Source: Alphaproteobacteria bacterium (GTDB lineage Bacteria; Myxococcota_A; UBA796; GCA-2862545). From it: a stretch of 64,000 bases of DNA. The stretch lies in contig JACKER010000008.1 in assembly GCA_020632925.1 (NCBI GenBank), forward strand, positions 124,001 through 188,000, read 5' to 3'. Under the pieces are notes generated by a model. The model made no database searches and had not been told where the DNA came from. It worked only from the letters and a program-made list of their open reading frames with translations. This document shows, piece after piece, positions 33,833 through 42,212 of this stretch (positions within the stretch are counted from its first letter, which is position 1; every line of letters starts with the position of its first letter). The position numbers and the translations under genes are program-made.

Positions 33833-34774
33833 GTGAACGCGGTTCTCTTCGCCTTCCTGGGGCTGCTGGTCTTCGGCGTGGCCGGCATGTTCTTCTACGG
33901 GCTCTACGTCCTGATGAACCCGACGCGGACGGCGACGGACCGCCTCCGCGACCTGCAGGGTGGTGGTCCGGTCGAGGCCGAGGTCGTCGACATCATCACC
34001 GTCGACACCGGCGGTGACAGCGGTGGCATGGGCGGCATGGCCTCGAAGCTCGGGCAGTTCGCTGCGCCGACCAGCGAGGAGGAGAAGAGCCGCCAGCGCC
34101 AGATGCTGATGCAGGCTGGCTACAAGTCCCGCCACGCCCTGGAGATCTTCAACGGGACCCGCGTCACCATGGCGCTCTGTCTCCCGCTGCTCGTCATCCC
34201 CATGGCGTCGAACTCGGGCCTGACCCAGACCGCCTTTGGCGCGCTCATCGGCTCGGCGTTCGGGTACTACGCGCCACAGCTGTGGCTCACGAACATCACC
34301 GACAAGCGCAAGCGCACCCTGCTCAAGTCCTTCCCCGACGCGCTCGACCTCCTGGTGAGCTGTGTCGAGGCCGGCCTCGGTCTGGACGCCGCGTTCCGCC
34401 GCGTCGCGCTCGAGCTCGAGACGGCCGCTCCCGAGCTGTCCCGCGAGTTCCAGATCGTCACCCACGAGATCTCTGCGGGTGTGCCCCGCGCCGAGGCGCT
34501 GCGGCACCTCGAGCACCGCACCGGCCTCGACGAGATCCGGTCCCTGGTCAACATGCTGACCCAGGCGGAGCGGTTCGGTTCCTCCATCGCCAAGGGTCTG
34601 CGCGTCCACTCCCGGATGACCCGCCAGAAGCGGATGGCCCGCGCCGAGGAAGAGGCCGCCAAGGTCTCCCCGAAGCTCACCATCATCATGGTGCTCTTCC
34701 TGCTCCCGACCCTCGGGCTGATCATCATGGGTCCCGCCATGATCAAGGTCCTGGCGATGATGGGCAGCAGGTGA
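33833..34774 (+). CDS. tadC: Tad pilus inner-membrane platform protein TadC
   Basis: A 313-residue T2SSF-domain membrane protein paired with TadB. Membrane segments are at the N terminus (LFAFLGLLVFGVAGMFFYG), in the middle (MALCLPLLVIPMA; ALIGSAFGYYAP) and at the C terminus (TIIMVLFLLPTLGLIIMG). The family core has SFPDALDLLVSCVEAGLGL and RFGSSIAKGLRVHSRMTRQ. GTG 33833 is the start, one base after tadB. The stop overlaps the GTG of tadD (GTGA). Confidence 0.94.
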   Translation: MNAVLFAFLGLLVFGVAGMFFYGLYVLMNPTRTATDRLRDLQGGGPVEAEVVDIITVDTGGDSGGMGGMASKLGQFAAPTSEEEKSRQRQMLMQAGYKSRHALEIFNGTRVTMALCLPLLVIPMASNSGLTQTAFGALIGSAFGYYAPQLWLTNITDKRKRTLLKSFPDALDLLVSCVEAGLGLDAAFRRVALELETAAPELSREFQIVTHEISAGVPRAEALRHLEHRTGLDEIRSLVNMLTQAERFGSSIAKGLRVHSRMTRQKRMARAEEEAAKVSPKLTIIMVLFLLPTLGLIIMGPAMIKVLAMMGSR

Positions 34775-35622
34775 TCCAGACGCGCCTGCGCTTCGTCGCT
34801 GTCTTGGGAGCGCTCGGCCTGCTGGTCGCGGCGCCGTCGGCCCTGGCCGGCCCCAAGAACCGTCGGGCGGCGGACGAGCACGGCGAGATCAACAACGGCC
34901 CCCCGCCGTGGATGACGCACGGGGAGGAGGTCCGCCTCGCGGTCGTGGACAACTTCCTCGCCGACGGCAACACCATGATGGCGCTGGACATCCTGCGGCA
35001 GATGCGCGTCGACGGGCTGGACGGACCCGAGGTCGACCTCAGGCAGGGCATCGCGCTCCGAAAGGACGGCGTGACCAGCGAGTCGGAGCGGCTCCTCCTG
35101 CTCGCCCAGAAGAAGATGAAGGGTGACCCCCGGCCGCACGCCGAGCTCTGCATCCTCCTCGCCGATCTGCAGCGGCTGCCCGAGGCGATCGACCACTGCC
35201 GCCAGGCGACGCGCCTGAGCGAGGACGATGCGTCCGCCTGGAACAACCTCGCGTTCCTCCTGCTCGCGAGCTCGGAGCTCGACGAGGCGCTCGAGGCCGC
35301 CGAGGAGGCGGTGCGCCTGGACGGCACGGACCCGCTGTACCGCAACAACCTCGGCCTCGTCCAGGCCTCGCTGGGGCGCGAGGATCAGGCGTTCCGCACG
35401 CTGTCGTCCACCATGGGCAAGGCCGACGCGGCCTACATGGTTGGGCTGGCCGTCGAGCGATCGTCCGACCTGGAAGCCGCCCGTCCGTGGTACGACAAGG
35501 CGCTCCAACACGACCCGCACCACGTCGCGACCCGAAACCACCTCGCCGAGATCGAGGCCGACCCGATCGAGCCCGATCCGCCCGAATCCACCACACCGAC
35601 CGACCTCCCGGAGGAGCCGTGA
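34771..35622 (+). CDS. tadD: TPR protein TadD-like
   Basis: A 283-residue exported TPR protein. A signal peptide (FVAVLGALGLLVAAPSALA) precedes at least four tetratricopeptide repeats, for example ASAWNNLAFLLLASSELDEA and PLYRNNLGLVQASLGREDQA. The tail is Pro/Glu/Thr-rich. In Tad loci such a protein stabilises the pilus machinery or helps the secretin. No lipobox is evident, unlike many TadD lipoproteins. The GTG at 34771 overlaps the tadC stop, and its own stop overlaps the small lipoprotein gene. Confidence 0.85.
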   Translation: MIQTRLRFVAVLGALGLLVAAPSALAGPKNRRAADEHGEINNGPPPWMTHGEEVRLAVVDNFLADGNTMMALDILRQMRVDGLDGPEVDLRQGIALRKDGVTSESERLLLLAQKKMKGDPRPHAELCILLADLQRLPEAIDHCRQATRLSEDDASAWNNLAFLLLASSELDEALEAAEEAVRLDGTDPLYRNNLGLVQASLGREDQAFRTLSSTMGKADAAYMVGLAVERSSDLEAARPWYDKALQHDPHHVATRNHLAEIEADPIEPDPPESTTPTDLPEEP

Positions 35623-35870
35623 AGAACCTCTACGTCCTCGTCGCCGCCGCCGCCCTCGGCGGGTGCGCCTCGCCGCTGCACCTCACCTACGACTTCGGTC
35701 GCGCGTACACCGCGGCGTTCACGAACCAGGCCGATCTGTCGCGCCCGTCCGTCGCGAACCAGCAGTACCCGCTGTACGGCAAGGAGGCCGAGGCCATCCG
35801 GATCCAGGTCCAGAAGAAGACCTCGGACGAAGAGGAGGCTTCGTCGACCCTCCGCGTGGACGGCAACTAG
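35619..35870 (+). CDS. small Tad-locus lipoprotein
   Basis: An 83-residue predicted lipoprotein. The start is GTG 35619 (GTGA overlap with tadD), then a short hydrophobic signal and the lipobox ALGGC, giving a mature protein of ~65 residues starting at Cys16. The mature part contains YDFGRAYTAAFTNQADL, resembling TadD/CpaO-associated small lipoproteins. Glu-rich residues precede the C terminus. It is probably anchored to the outer membrane next to the secretin; the role is inferred from context. Confidence 0.75.
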   Translation: MKNLYVLVAAAALGGCASPLHLTYDFGRAYTAAFTNQADLSRPSVANQQYPLYGKEAEAIRIQVQKKTSDEEEASSTLRVDGN

Positions 35871-35888
35871 CCTCCGCCCGACAGCGCG

Positions 35889-37310
35889 GTGGCACCGCCA
35901 GACACGCAGAAGGGTCGGGGGTCGCTGCTGAGCGGCCAGAGCCCGCCGCCTTCCGCGGCACTGGTGTTGGGCACCATGGCCGGTGCGCTGTCGGCGTTGA
36001 CGTTCGTGCCGACGGCCATCCCGCTGATCTGGCAGATCATCGCCGCCGAGGAGCTGTTCGGCGTCCAGCACAGCACGGCCGCGGCCTACACGGTGCACGC
36101 GGCCGTCGTGTCGGGATCGGTGCCCCAGCAGGAGTGGGTCGACCGGTTCAGCGTCGGGACGATCAGCGTCACCGTCGACGACGAGCCGAGCGAGCGCACC
36201 GTCCACCTCGGTCGCGACGTGGCCGACGACGAGATCGTCCGTCTCTGCGGTGCCACCCCGCCGAGCGGGTTGGTCGCGATCAGCCAGCGCACGATGTGGG
36301 CGGCCGCCTGCGTGGAACAGGAGGGCGTGCGGGTGCTGGTGGCGGAGCCGCTGGATCCCGGAGCGCCGGCCCGCCGCGTGCTCCTCATGGTCCTGCTCCT
36401 GGCCGCCTTCGTCGGCATCGTGACGGCGCTCGGCGTGCTCCGACTCCTCCGCCCCCTGTCGATGGTGTCGCGAGCCCTCGACCGCGTGGGCGCGGGCGAG
36501 CGCGGGGTGAACGTCCAGCAGACGGGCATGTCCGAGCTCGACCAGCTCGTGAACCGCCTCAACGCGGCCGCCCGGTCCGTCGACGACCGCGAGGACGCCA
36601 TCCTGGCGCGGATCGCCGTCGTCCAGGAGATGTCGCGCATCGTCGCGCACGAGGTCCGGAACCCGCTGCAGTCGCTCGAGCTGCTCACGAGCCTGATCGC
36701 CTCGGAGGACGACCCCGCCGAGCGCCTGCAGATCGCCGCGTCCATCCACGCCGAGATCGCGACGCTGGAGCAGGTGGTCACGCGCCTGCTGCGGGAGAGC
36801 GCCGCCCAGGGCTCGCTGCGGCTGCAGATCACGACCCAGGCGCTCGCGCCGCTCGTCGACCAGGTCATCGCCCTGCGCCGCCCCCAGGCCAACTCGCAGG
36901 GCGTCCGTCTCGCGATCGGCGCGATGTCCTGGACCGAGGTGGAGTTCGACGCCGCGCTGGTGAAGCGGTGCGTTGAGAACCTCGTGCTCAACGCGCTCCA
37001 GGCGGTGCCCCGTCGCAACGGGGAGGTGCTGATCAACGTCCAGGACGAGGACGACGGACTGACCATCATGGTCGACGACAACGGCTCGGGCGTCCCCGCG
37101 AACCTCGTGGAGCACATCTTCGAGCCCAACGTCACGCACGGGAAGAAGGGTGGGCTCGGGCTCGGCCTCGTCCTCGTCAAGGGGGTGCTCGAAGCCCACA
37201 ACGGTTACATCCGCTACGAGCCGTCGCCGCTCGGTGGAGCACGCTTCCGGGCGTGGATTCCGCTGACCCAGCCGAGGACGGAGGAGTCGCGTGAATCAGC
37301 CGAGGTTTAG
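35889..37310 (+). CDS. membrane sensor histidine kinase
   Basis: A 473-residue sensor kinase. It has one N-terminal membrane segment (GTMAGALSALTFVPTAIPLI), a ~110-residue periplasmic sensor, a second segment (VLLMVLLLAAFVGIVTALG), a HAMP region, then the HisKA box IVAHEVRNPLQSLELL with phospho-acceptor His254 and a HATPase domain (VENLVLNALQAVP; VDDNGSGVP; KGGLGLGLVLVKGVLEAH). The catalytic motifs look complete. The start is GTG 35889. It overlaps the regulator gene by 20 bp and probably regulates the Tad pilus with it. Confidence 0.9.
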   Translation: MAPPDTQKGRGSLLSGQSPPPSAALVLGTMAGALSALTFVPTAIPLIWQIIAAEELFGVQHSTAAAYTVHAAVVSGSVPQQEWVDRFSVGTISVTVDDEPSERTVHLGRDVADDEIVRLCGATPPSGLVAISQRTMWAAACVEQEGVRVLVAEPLDPGAPARRVLLMVLLLAAFVGIVTALGVLRLLRPLSMVSRALDRVGAGERGVNVQQTGMSELDQLVNRLNAAARSVDDREDAILARIAVVQEMSRIVAHEVRNPLQSLELLTSLIASEDDPAERLQIAASIHAEIATLEQVVTRLLRESAAQGSLRLQITTQALAPLVDQVIALRRPQANSQGVRLAIGAMSWTEVEFDAALVKRCVENLVLNALQAVPRRNGEVLINVQDEDDGLTIMVDDNGSGVPANLVEHIFEPNVTHGKKGGLGLGLVLVKGVLEAHNGYIRYEPSPLGGARFRAWIPLTQPRTEESRESAEV

Positions 37311-38532
37311 GATCCTCGTCGTCGACGACAACCGGTCCAGCGCCGACGCCCTCGCGCGCCTGCTCCGCAAGCAGGGGGACGATGTCGAGGTCGAGTACGA
37401 CGGCGCGGCGGCCATCCAGCGCCTGCGGACGGACCCGCCACACGTGGTGCTGACCGACCTCAAGATGGAGCCGATCGACGGGATGCAGGTGCTGGCGGTC
37501 GCACGGTCGCTCCGTCCCCCGGTCGAGACCATCGTGTTCACGGCGTACGGGGCGGTCGACGTGGCGGTGCGCGCGATGCACCTCGGCGCCCGCGACTTCC
37601 TCACCAAGCCCGTGACGGTAGAGCAGGTCGCCAACCGCCTCGACGAGCTGCGCCGCAGCCTCACGGGAACGGCCGACGCGATCGACGAGGCGGACGACGC
37701 GGACGACGCCGACTTCGTCGCGCGAAGCGAGTCCAGCCGTGCCCTGCTCGCCACCCTCGAGCGGGCAGCGGCCTTCCCCACCCCGGTGTGGGTCGAGGGG
37801 GAGATCGGCAGCGGCAGGAGCTTCGTCGCTCGCACCCTGCACCGCCTCGGAGACCAGCAGTCGGGGTCGACCACGCCGTACGCGGTGCGCAACGTGTTGC
37901 GGCCCACCGAGCCCTGGCCCTCCGAGGGGACGGTCCTGCTGTCGAACGTCGACGACCTCGGGCTGGACGAGCAACGCGAGCTGCACCGGGAGCTGCAGCT
38001 GCTCCCCGACGGCATCCGCGTGATCGCGACCTCGCAGCCGGATGGTCGCCGTCGGGTCGCGGAGGGCGAGCTCCGAGCCGAGCTCTACTACCGGCTGGCC
38101 GTCGTCGTCATCCAGGTGCCGCCGCTGCGCCGCCGTCCCGAGGACATCGTGCCGCTGTTCGAGCGCGCGCTGGACGCCTTCGCCGAGCGGTACGGCAGGC
38201 CGCGCCCGACGGTGAGCGCAAGGCTCAAGGAGCGCCTCCAGCGGCACTTCTGGCCGGGCAACATCCGTGAGCTCGTGAACCTGGCCGAGCGCGCCGCCGT
38301 GCTCGGGGAGGAGGGCGTCCAGCTCGACGTGATCGAGGAGTCTGCCCCAGGACTGCCCAAGATCGAGCAGGGCTTCAACCTCAGCAACTACCTCGAGGGC
38401 GTGGAGCGGCGGATCCTGGTCGAGGCCCTGCGCAAGAGCAACGGCGACCGGGCGGCCGCGGGCAAGCTGCTCGGTGTCGAGCGCAACACCCTGCGGTACA
38501 AGCTGAACAAGTACGGCCTGCTGGACCGCTGA
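37291..38532 (+). CDS. NtrC-like response regulator with degenerate AAA+ domain
   Basis: A 413-residue regulator: receiver (Asp12, Asp13, phospho-acceptor Asp56, LTKPV), central AAA+-like domain and C-terminal Fis-type helix-turn-helix (GDRAAAGKLLGVERNTLRYK). The central domain is shorter than usual and degenerate: Walker A is GEIGSGRS with Lys changed to Arg, Walker B reads GTVLLSNVDDL in place of LDE, and the GAFTGA loop that contacts sigma-54 is absent. It therefore probably does not activate sigma-54 holoenzyme and may act by simple binding. The start is GTG 37291 inside the kinase gene. Confidence 0.88.
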   Translation: MNQPRFRILVVDDNRSSADALARLLRKQGDDVEVEYDGAAAIQRLRTDPPHVVLTDLKMEPIDGMQVLAVARSLRPPVETIVFTAYGAVDVAVRAMHLGARDFLTKPVTVEQVANRLDELRRSLTGTADAIDEADDADDADFVARSESSRALLATLERAAAFPTPVWVEGEIGSGRSFVARTLHRLGDQQSGSTTPYAVRNVLRPTEPWPSEGTVLLSNVDDLGLDEQRELHRELQLLPDGIRVIATSQPDGRRRVAEGELRAELYYRLAVVVIQVPPLRRRPEDIVPLFERALDAFAERYGRPRPTVSARLKERLQRHFWPGNIRELVNLAERAAVLGEEGVQLDVIEESAPGLPKIEQGFNLSNYLEGVERRILVEALRKSNGDRAAAGKLLGVERNTLRYKLNKYGLLDR

Positions 38533-38537
38533 GGAGC

Positions 38538-39557
38538 ATGCACGTGGGTTGGTGGGCGCTGGCGTCGGTGGCCGGGGCACACCCCATGGGCTCGACCGTC
38601 GCCACGCAGACGACGGTCGTGGTGGTCGAGCACGACGCCGTCGACGTGACGTACACCGCCGAGGTGCCCGACGACGTGCTCCGTCCGAGCGCGTCGGGCC
38701 TCGACCCGCACGCGGCGATGGCGGTGGAGCTCGGGACGGGCCTGGTCCTCCAGGTCGACGACCACGTGGTCCACATGGTCTCCGTCGACGACGCTCCCGC
38801 GCCCGCCCCCGGCTCGCGCCACACCACGACCTTCGTCCAGCACCTGCGCGCCGATCTCCCCGCGGACCCGCACCGCATCCGCGTGTCCACCGCCAACCTC
38901 CTGGAGCTGCGCAACGTCTACGCCGCCGAGGTGAAGCTCGAGCCCGTCTGGCGGGTCGCGTCCTGCTCGCTGCTCACCACGCGCGACGGCAAGGTGGTCC
39001 GCGACGGGAGCCTCCGGCTGCAGCCCGAGGAAGAGGCCCGAAGCGTGGAGGTCGTGCTCGACGGACGGGAGCCGCGCCTGGTCGCGACGCTGCTCGGGCG
39101 CGGTGGCGAGCCTGTCCGCGCGGGGAAGCTGCTGGCGCGGACGGGGCTCGCGCGCTTCGCGCCGCCGACGATGGACGCGATCGGCCTGGCGCTCGCGACA
39201 CTGGCCGCGGCAGGCGCCGGACTGGCCACCCGCACGCTCGGGCGGGCGCACGTCGGCCTGGCGCTCGGCCTGCTCGGGGTGCTCGCTCCCCTCGCCCGAC
39301 TCCCCGGGACCACCGAGCTGGTGCTGGGTGGGACCGCGCTGCTCTCGGCCGCCCTCGCCCCACCGCCGGTCGCGCTCGGGCTCGCGCTGGCCGGGCTGGG
39401 TGCGACGACGGGCGCCTGGCCGGCGGCGGGGCTCGTGCTGCTGGCGGGGCTGGCGGCCGCGGCGGTGGGACGGGGATCGGCGCGCACCGAGCGGGCGGCG
39501 GCGGCGGTGGTGGCCCTCGCGGTCCTCGGCCGCGGCGCGCTCTGGCTCAGTGCGTGA
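38538..39557 (+). CDS. hypothetical membrane protein
   Basis: A 339-residue protein. The N terminus is a short signal (GWWALASVAGAHP) leading into ~180 residues of exported beta-rich sequence (TTVVVVEHDAVDVTYTAEVP), and the last ~140 residues form about six membrane segments of Ala/Leu/Gly. It lies five bases after the regulator gene, behind GAGGAG. The topology (extracytoplasmic domain then a membrane bundle) recalls metal-transport accessory proteins such as HupE, but specific residues are not convincing. The 3' end overlaps the FAD-dehydrogenase gene by 11 bp. Confidence 0.65.
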   Translation: MHVGWWALASVAGAHPMGSTVATQTTVVVVEHDAVDVTYTAEVPDDVLRPSASGLDPHAAMAVELGTGLVLQVDDHVVHMVSVDDAPAPAPGSRHTTTFVQHLRADLPADPHRIRVSTANLLELRNVYAAEVKLEPVWRVASCSLLTTRDGKVVRDGSLRLQPEEEARSVEVVLDGREPRLVATLLGRGGEPVRAGKLLARTGLARFAPPTMDAIGLALATLAAAGAGLATRTLGRAHVGLALGLLGVLAPLARLPGTTELVLGGTALLSAALAPPPVALGLALAGLGATTGAWPAAGLVLLAGLAAAAVGRGSARTERAAAAVVALAVLGRGALWLSA

Positions 39558-41124
39558 GCGCGCGCGCGGTCCGCAGGCCGTCGAGCGCCGAGCTCACGAT
39601 ACCGCCCGCGTAGCCGGCGCCCTCACCCACCGGGTACAGGCCGCGGAGGCTGGTCGACTGCCCCATCTCGTCGCGATGGAAGCGGACCGGCGAGGTCGTG
39701 CGCGTCTCGGGCGCGATCAGGAGCGCGTCGGGCCCCGCGAACCCGGACATCTTGCGGTCGAACGCCGCGAGCGCGCCGAGCATGCCGGCGATCACCGCCT
39801 CCGGGAGCACCTCCCGCAGGTCGGTCGAGGTCAGCCCGAGGGGGTAGCTCGAGCGTGGCAGCTCGCCGCCGGCGCGACCGTCGATCAGGTCCACGACGCG
39901 CTGCGCGGGCGCGCGGTAGTCCCGGTCCCCGAGCTCGAAGGCCCTGCGCTCGATCGCGTCCTGCCAGCGGAAGCCCGCCATCGGGTCGTCCGCACCGTAC
40001 ATCGAGGCGGGCACCTCCACGATGATGGCGCTGTTCGCCCAGAACGCACGGCGAGCCGCGAAGCTCATGCCGTTCACGACGACGCGTTCGGGGTGGTTGT
40101 TCGCAGGGACCACGACGCCGCCGGGGCACATGCAGAACGAGCGCGCTGCGAGCCCCTCCGACGGGTTGTGCGCGAGGCGGTAGCTCGCGGCCGGCAGGGG
40201 CCCGCGCTCCCCACCGTAGGTCGCCTGGTCGATGAGGGTCTGCGGGTGCTCGACGCGCGCGCCGATCGCGATCCCGCGGGGCTCGGCGGAGGCGCCCGCG
40301 TCCACGAGCATCTGGACCGCGTCCCGTGCGGAGTGCCCGGTGGCGATGATCACCGAGCTCCCTCGGATCTCCTCGCCGTCCTCGAGCCGCACCCCGAGGC
40401 AGCGCCCGTCCTCGACGAGCAGGCCGGTCACCCGCGCGCGGAAGCGCACCTGGGCGCCGAGCTGGGCGAGGCGCTCGCGCAGGGGCGGCAGGATCTGGCG
40501 GATGCGATCGGTGCCGAGGTGGGCCCAGGCCTCCTTGAGCACGGACTCGTCGGCCCCGAACTGGACCAGCTTGCGGAAGACGTAGCCCAGCTCACCGTCG
40601 CGGCGGCGGGTGTAGATCTTGCCGTCGCTGAAGGTGCCCGCGCCCCCCTCGCCGAACACGAGGTTGTGCTCGGGGTCGAGGTCGACCTGCCGGCGCCACC
40701 AGGCGTTGACCGCGGTGACGCGCTCGTCCACCGGGCCGCCACGCTCGAGGACGATCGGCTCCGCACCGCTCTCGGCGAGCCACAGCGCCGCGAACATGCC
40801 GGCCGGGCCCATGCCCACGACGATCGGGGGCAGCGCCGGCGGGCCGCGTCGGACGGGCTCGTCGACGTCGAAGGTGTACCGGGCGGCGTCGCGCTCGGTC
40901 CAGGGGCGCACGCCGTGCAGGTTCCGCGCGAGCAGGCCCGCCTCGTCGCGGACCTCCACCCGATAGACGGCGAGCCAACGTTGTTTCCGGTGCCGCGCGT
41001 CCAACGACTTGCGCACCAGGACGTAGTCCGACACGCCATCGACGCCGATCTTGAGGCGGCGGGCGATCGCCCTTCGTTCGTCCCCGCCCTGCTCCCAGGG
41101 GGTCTCCGACACCAGCAGAGCCAT
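39547..41124 (-). CDS. FAD-dependent dehydrogenase (COG2509 family)
   Basis: A 525-residue flavoprotein. After an N-terminal ~90-residue domain comes the nucleotide-binding PIVVGMGPAGMFAALWLAESG, then VFGEGGAGTFSDGKIYTR, ATGHSARDAVQ, FCMCPGGVVVPANN and the C-terminal FAD segment GLYPVGEGAGYAGGIVSSA. This is the conserved pattern of the uncharacterised FAD-dependent dehydrogenase family (COG2509), whose substrate is unknown. The ATG at 41124 is divergent from the gap gene. No membrane segments are present. Confidence 0.85.
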   Translation of the reverse strand: MALLVSETPWEQGGDERRAIARRLKIGVDGVSDYVLVRKSLDARHRKQRWLAVYRVEVRDEAGLLARNLHGVRPWTERDAARYTFDVDEPVRRGPPALPPIVVGMGPAGMFAALWLAESGAEPIVLERGGPVDERVTAVNAWWRRQVDLDPEHNLVFGEGGAGTFSDGKIYTRRRDGELGYVFRKLVQFGADESVLKEAWAHLGTDRIRQILPPLRERLAQLGAQVRFRARVTGLLVEDGRCLGVRLEDGEEIRGSSVIIATGHSARDAVQMLVDAGASAEPRGIAIGARVEHPQTLIDQATYGGERGPLPAASYRLAHNPSEGLAARSFCMCPGGVVVPANNHPERVVVNGMSFAARRAFWANSAIIVEVPASMYGADDPMAGFRWQDAIERRAFELGDRDYRAPAQRVVDLIDGRAGGELPRSSYPLGLTSTDLREVLPEAVIAGMLGALAAFDRKMSGFAGPDALLIAPETRTTSPVRFHRDEMGQSTSLRGLYPVGEGAGYAGGIVSSALDGLRTARALTH

Positions 41125-41195
41125 GTCCGAGCCCTATCCGGGGCGCGGCGACCCGTCGCGTGTGTTAGGCGGGCGTCCTTCGCAGGAGGCAGGTC

Positions 41196-42209
41196 ATGGC
41201 CGTTCGCATCGCCATCAACGGATTCGGTCGCATCGGGCGCAACGTGCTGCGCGCCGGGTGGGGCAAGCCCGAGTTCGAGTTCGTCCACATCAACGATCTC
41301 ACCAGCGCCGACATGCTGGCGTACCTGCTGCGCCGCGACAGCGTGCACGGCACCTTCCCGCACGAGGTGAAGGCGGTCGACGGCGGGATCTCGATCGACG
41401 GCAAGGTGATCCCGGTCACGGCCGAGAAGGACCCGGCCAAGCTCCCGTGGGGCGCGTCGAACGTCGACGTGGTGTTCGAGTGCACGGGCGTGTTCACGAG
41501 CCGCGCCCAGCTCCAGGTCCACCGCGACGCCGGCGCGCGCAAGGTGGTCCTGTCCGCCCCCGCCAAGAGCGAGACCGAGGTCGACCTCACGATCGTCATG
41601 GGTGTCAACGACAGCGACTACGACGGCGAGAAGCACCACATCGTGTCGAACGCCTCGTGCACCACGAACTGCCTGGCGCCGGTCGTCAAGGCGCTCCACG
41701 GCGCCGTCGGCATCGAGCACGGCCTCGTGACCACGATCCACAGCTACACCATGGACCAGAACCTGCTCGACGCGCCGCACCGCAAGGGCGACTTCCGCCG
41801 CGCCCGCGCCGCCGCCGCGAACATGGTCCCGAGCAGCACCGGCGCCGCCAAGGCGATCGGCCTCGTGATGCCCGAGCTCAAGGGCAAGCTCAACGGCATG
41901 TCGATGCGCGTCCCGACCACGGACGTGTCCATCGTCGACCTCGTCTTCCAGGCGAGCCGCGAGACCAGCAAGGAGGAGATCAACGACATCCTCTCCAAGG
42001 CCGCCGCGGGCCCCCTCAAGGGCGTCCTCGCCGCCACCGAAGAGCCCATCGTGTCGAGCGACATGGTCGGCAACCCGAACAGCTCGATCGTCGATCTCCC
42101 GCTGACCCAGGTCATGGCCGGCAACATGGTCAAGGTCTTCAGCTGGTACGACAACGAGTGGGGCTTCTCCTGCCGCATGCTGGACCTCGCCAAGCGGATC
42201 TCGGGCTAG
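41196..42209 (+). CDS. gap: glyceraldehyde-3-phosphate dehydrogenase, type I
   Basis: A 337-residue GAPDH that oxidises glyceraldehyde-3-phosphate to 1,3-bisphosphoglycerate in glycolysis. The Rossmann opening VRIAINGFGRIGRNVLRA, the catalytic Cys155 in SNASCTTNCLAP, the phosphate site (SSTGAAKAIGLV) and the C-terminal WYDNEWGFSCR are intact. The ribosome site is AGGAGGCAGGTC, seven bases before ATG 41196. Codon use is strongly biased, as in a highly expressed gene. It starts a gap-pgk-tpiA operon with only three bases between gap and pgk. Confidence 0.97.
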   Translation: MAVRIAINGFGRIGRNVLRAGWGKPEFEFVHINDLTSADMLAYLLRRDSVHGTFPHEVKAVDGGISIDGKVIPVTAEKDPAKLPWGASNVDVVFECTGVFTSRAQLQVHRDAGARKVVLSAPAKSETEVDLTIVMGVNDSDYDGEKHHIVSNASCTTNCLAPVVKALHGAVGIEHGLVTTIHSYTMDQNLLDAPHRKGDFRRARAAAANMVPSSTGAAKAIGLVMPELKGKLNGMSMRVPTTDVSIVDLVFQASRETSKEEINDILSKAAAGPLKGVLAATEEPIVSSDMVGNPNSSIVDLPLTQVMAGNMVKVFSWYDNEWGFSCRMLDLAKRISG

Positions 42210-42212
42210 CCC

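Noticed and set aside
31282..33888. 868-codon minus-strand open frame across cpaF and tadB
   Set aside because: It is antisense to two unmistakable Tad genes; GC-rich codon third positions keep such frames open.
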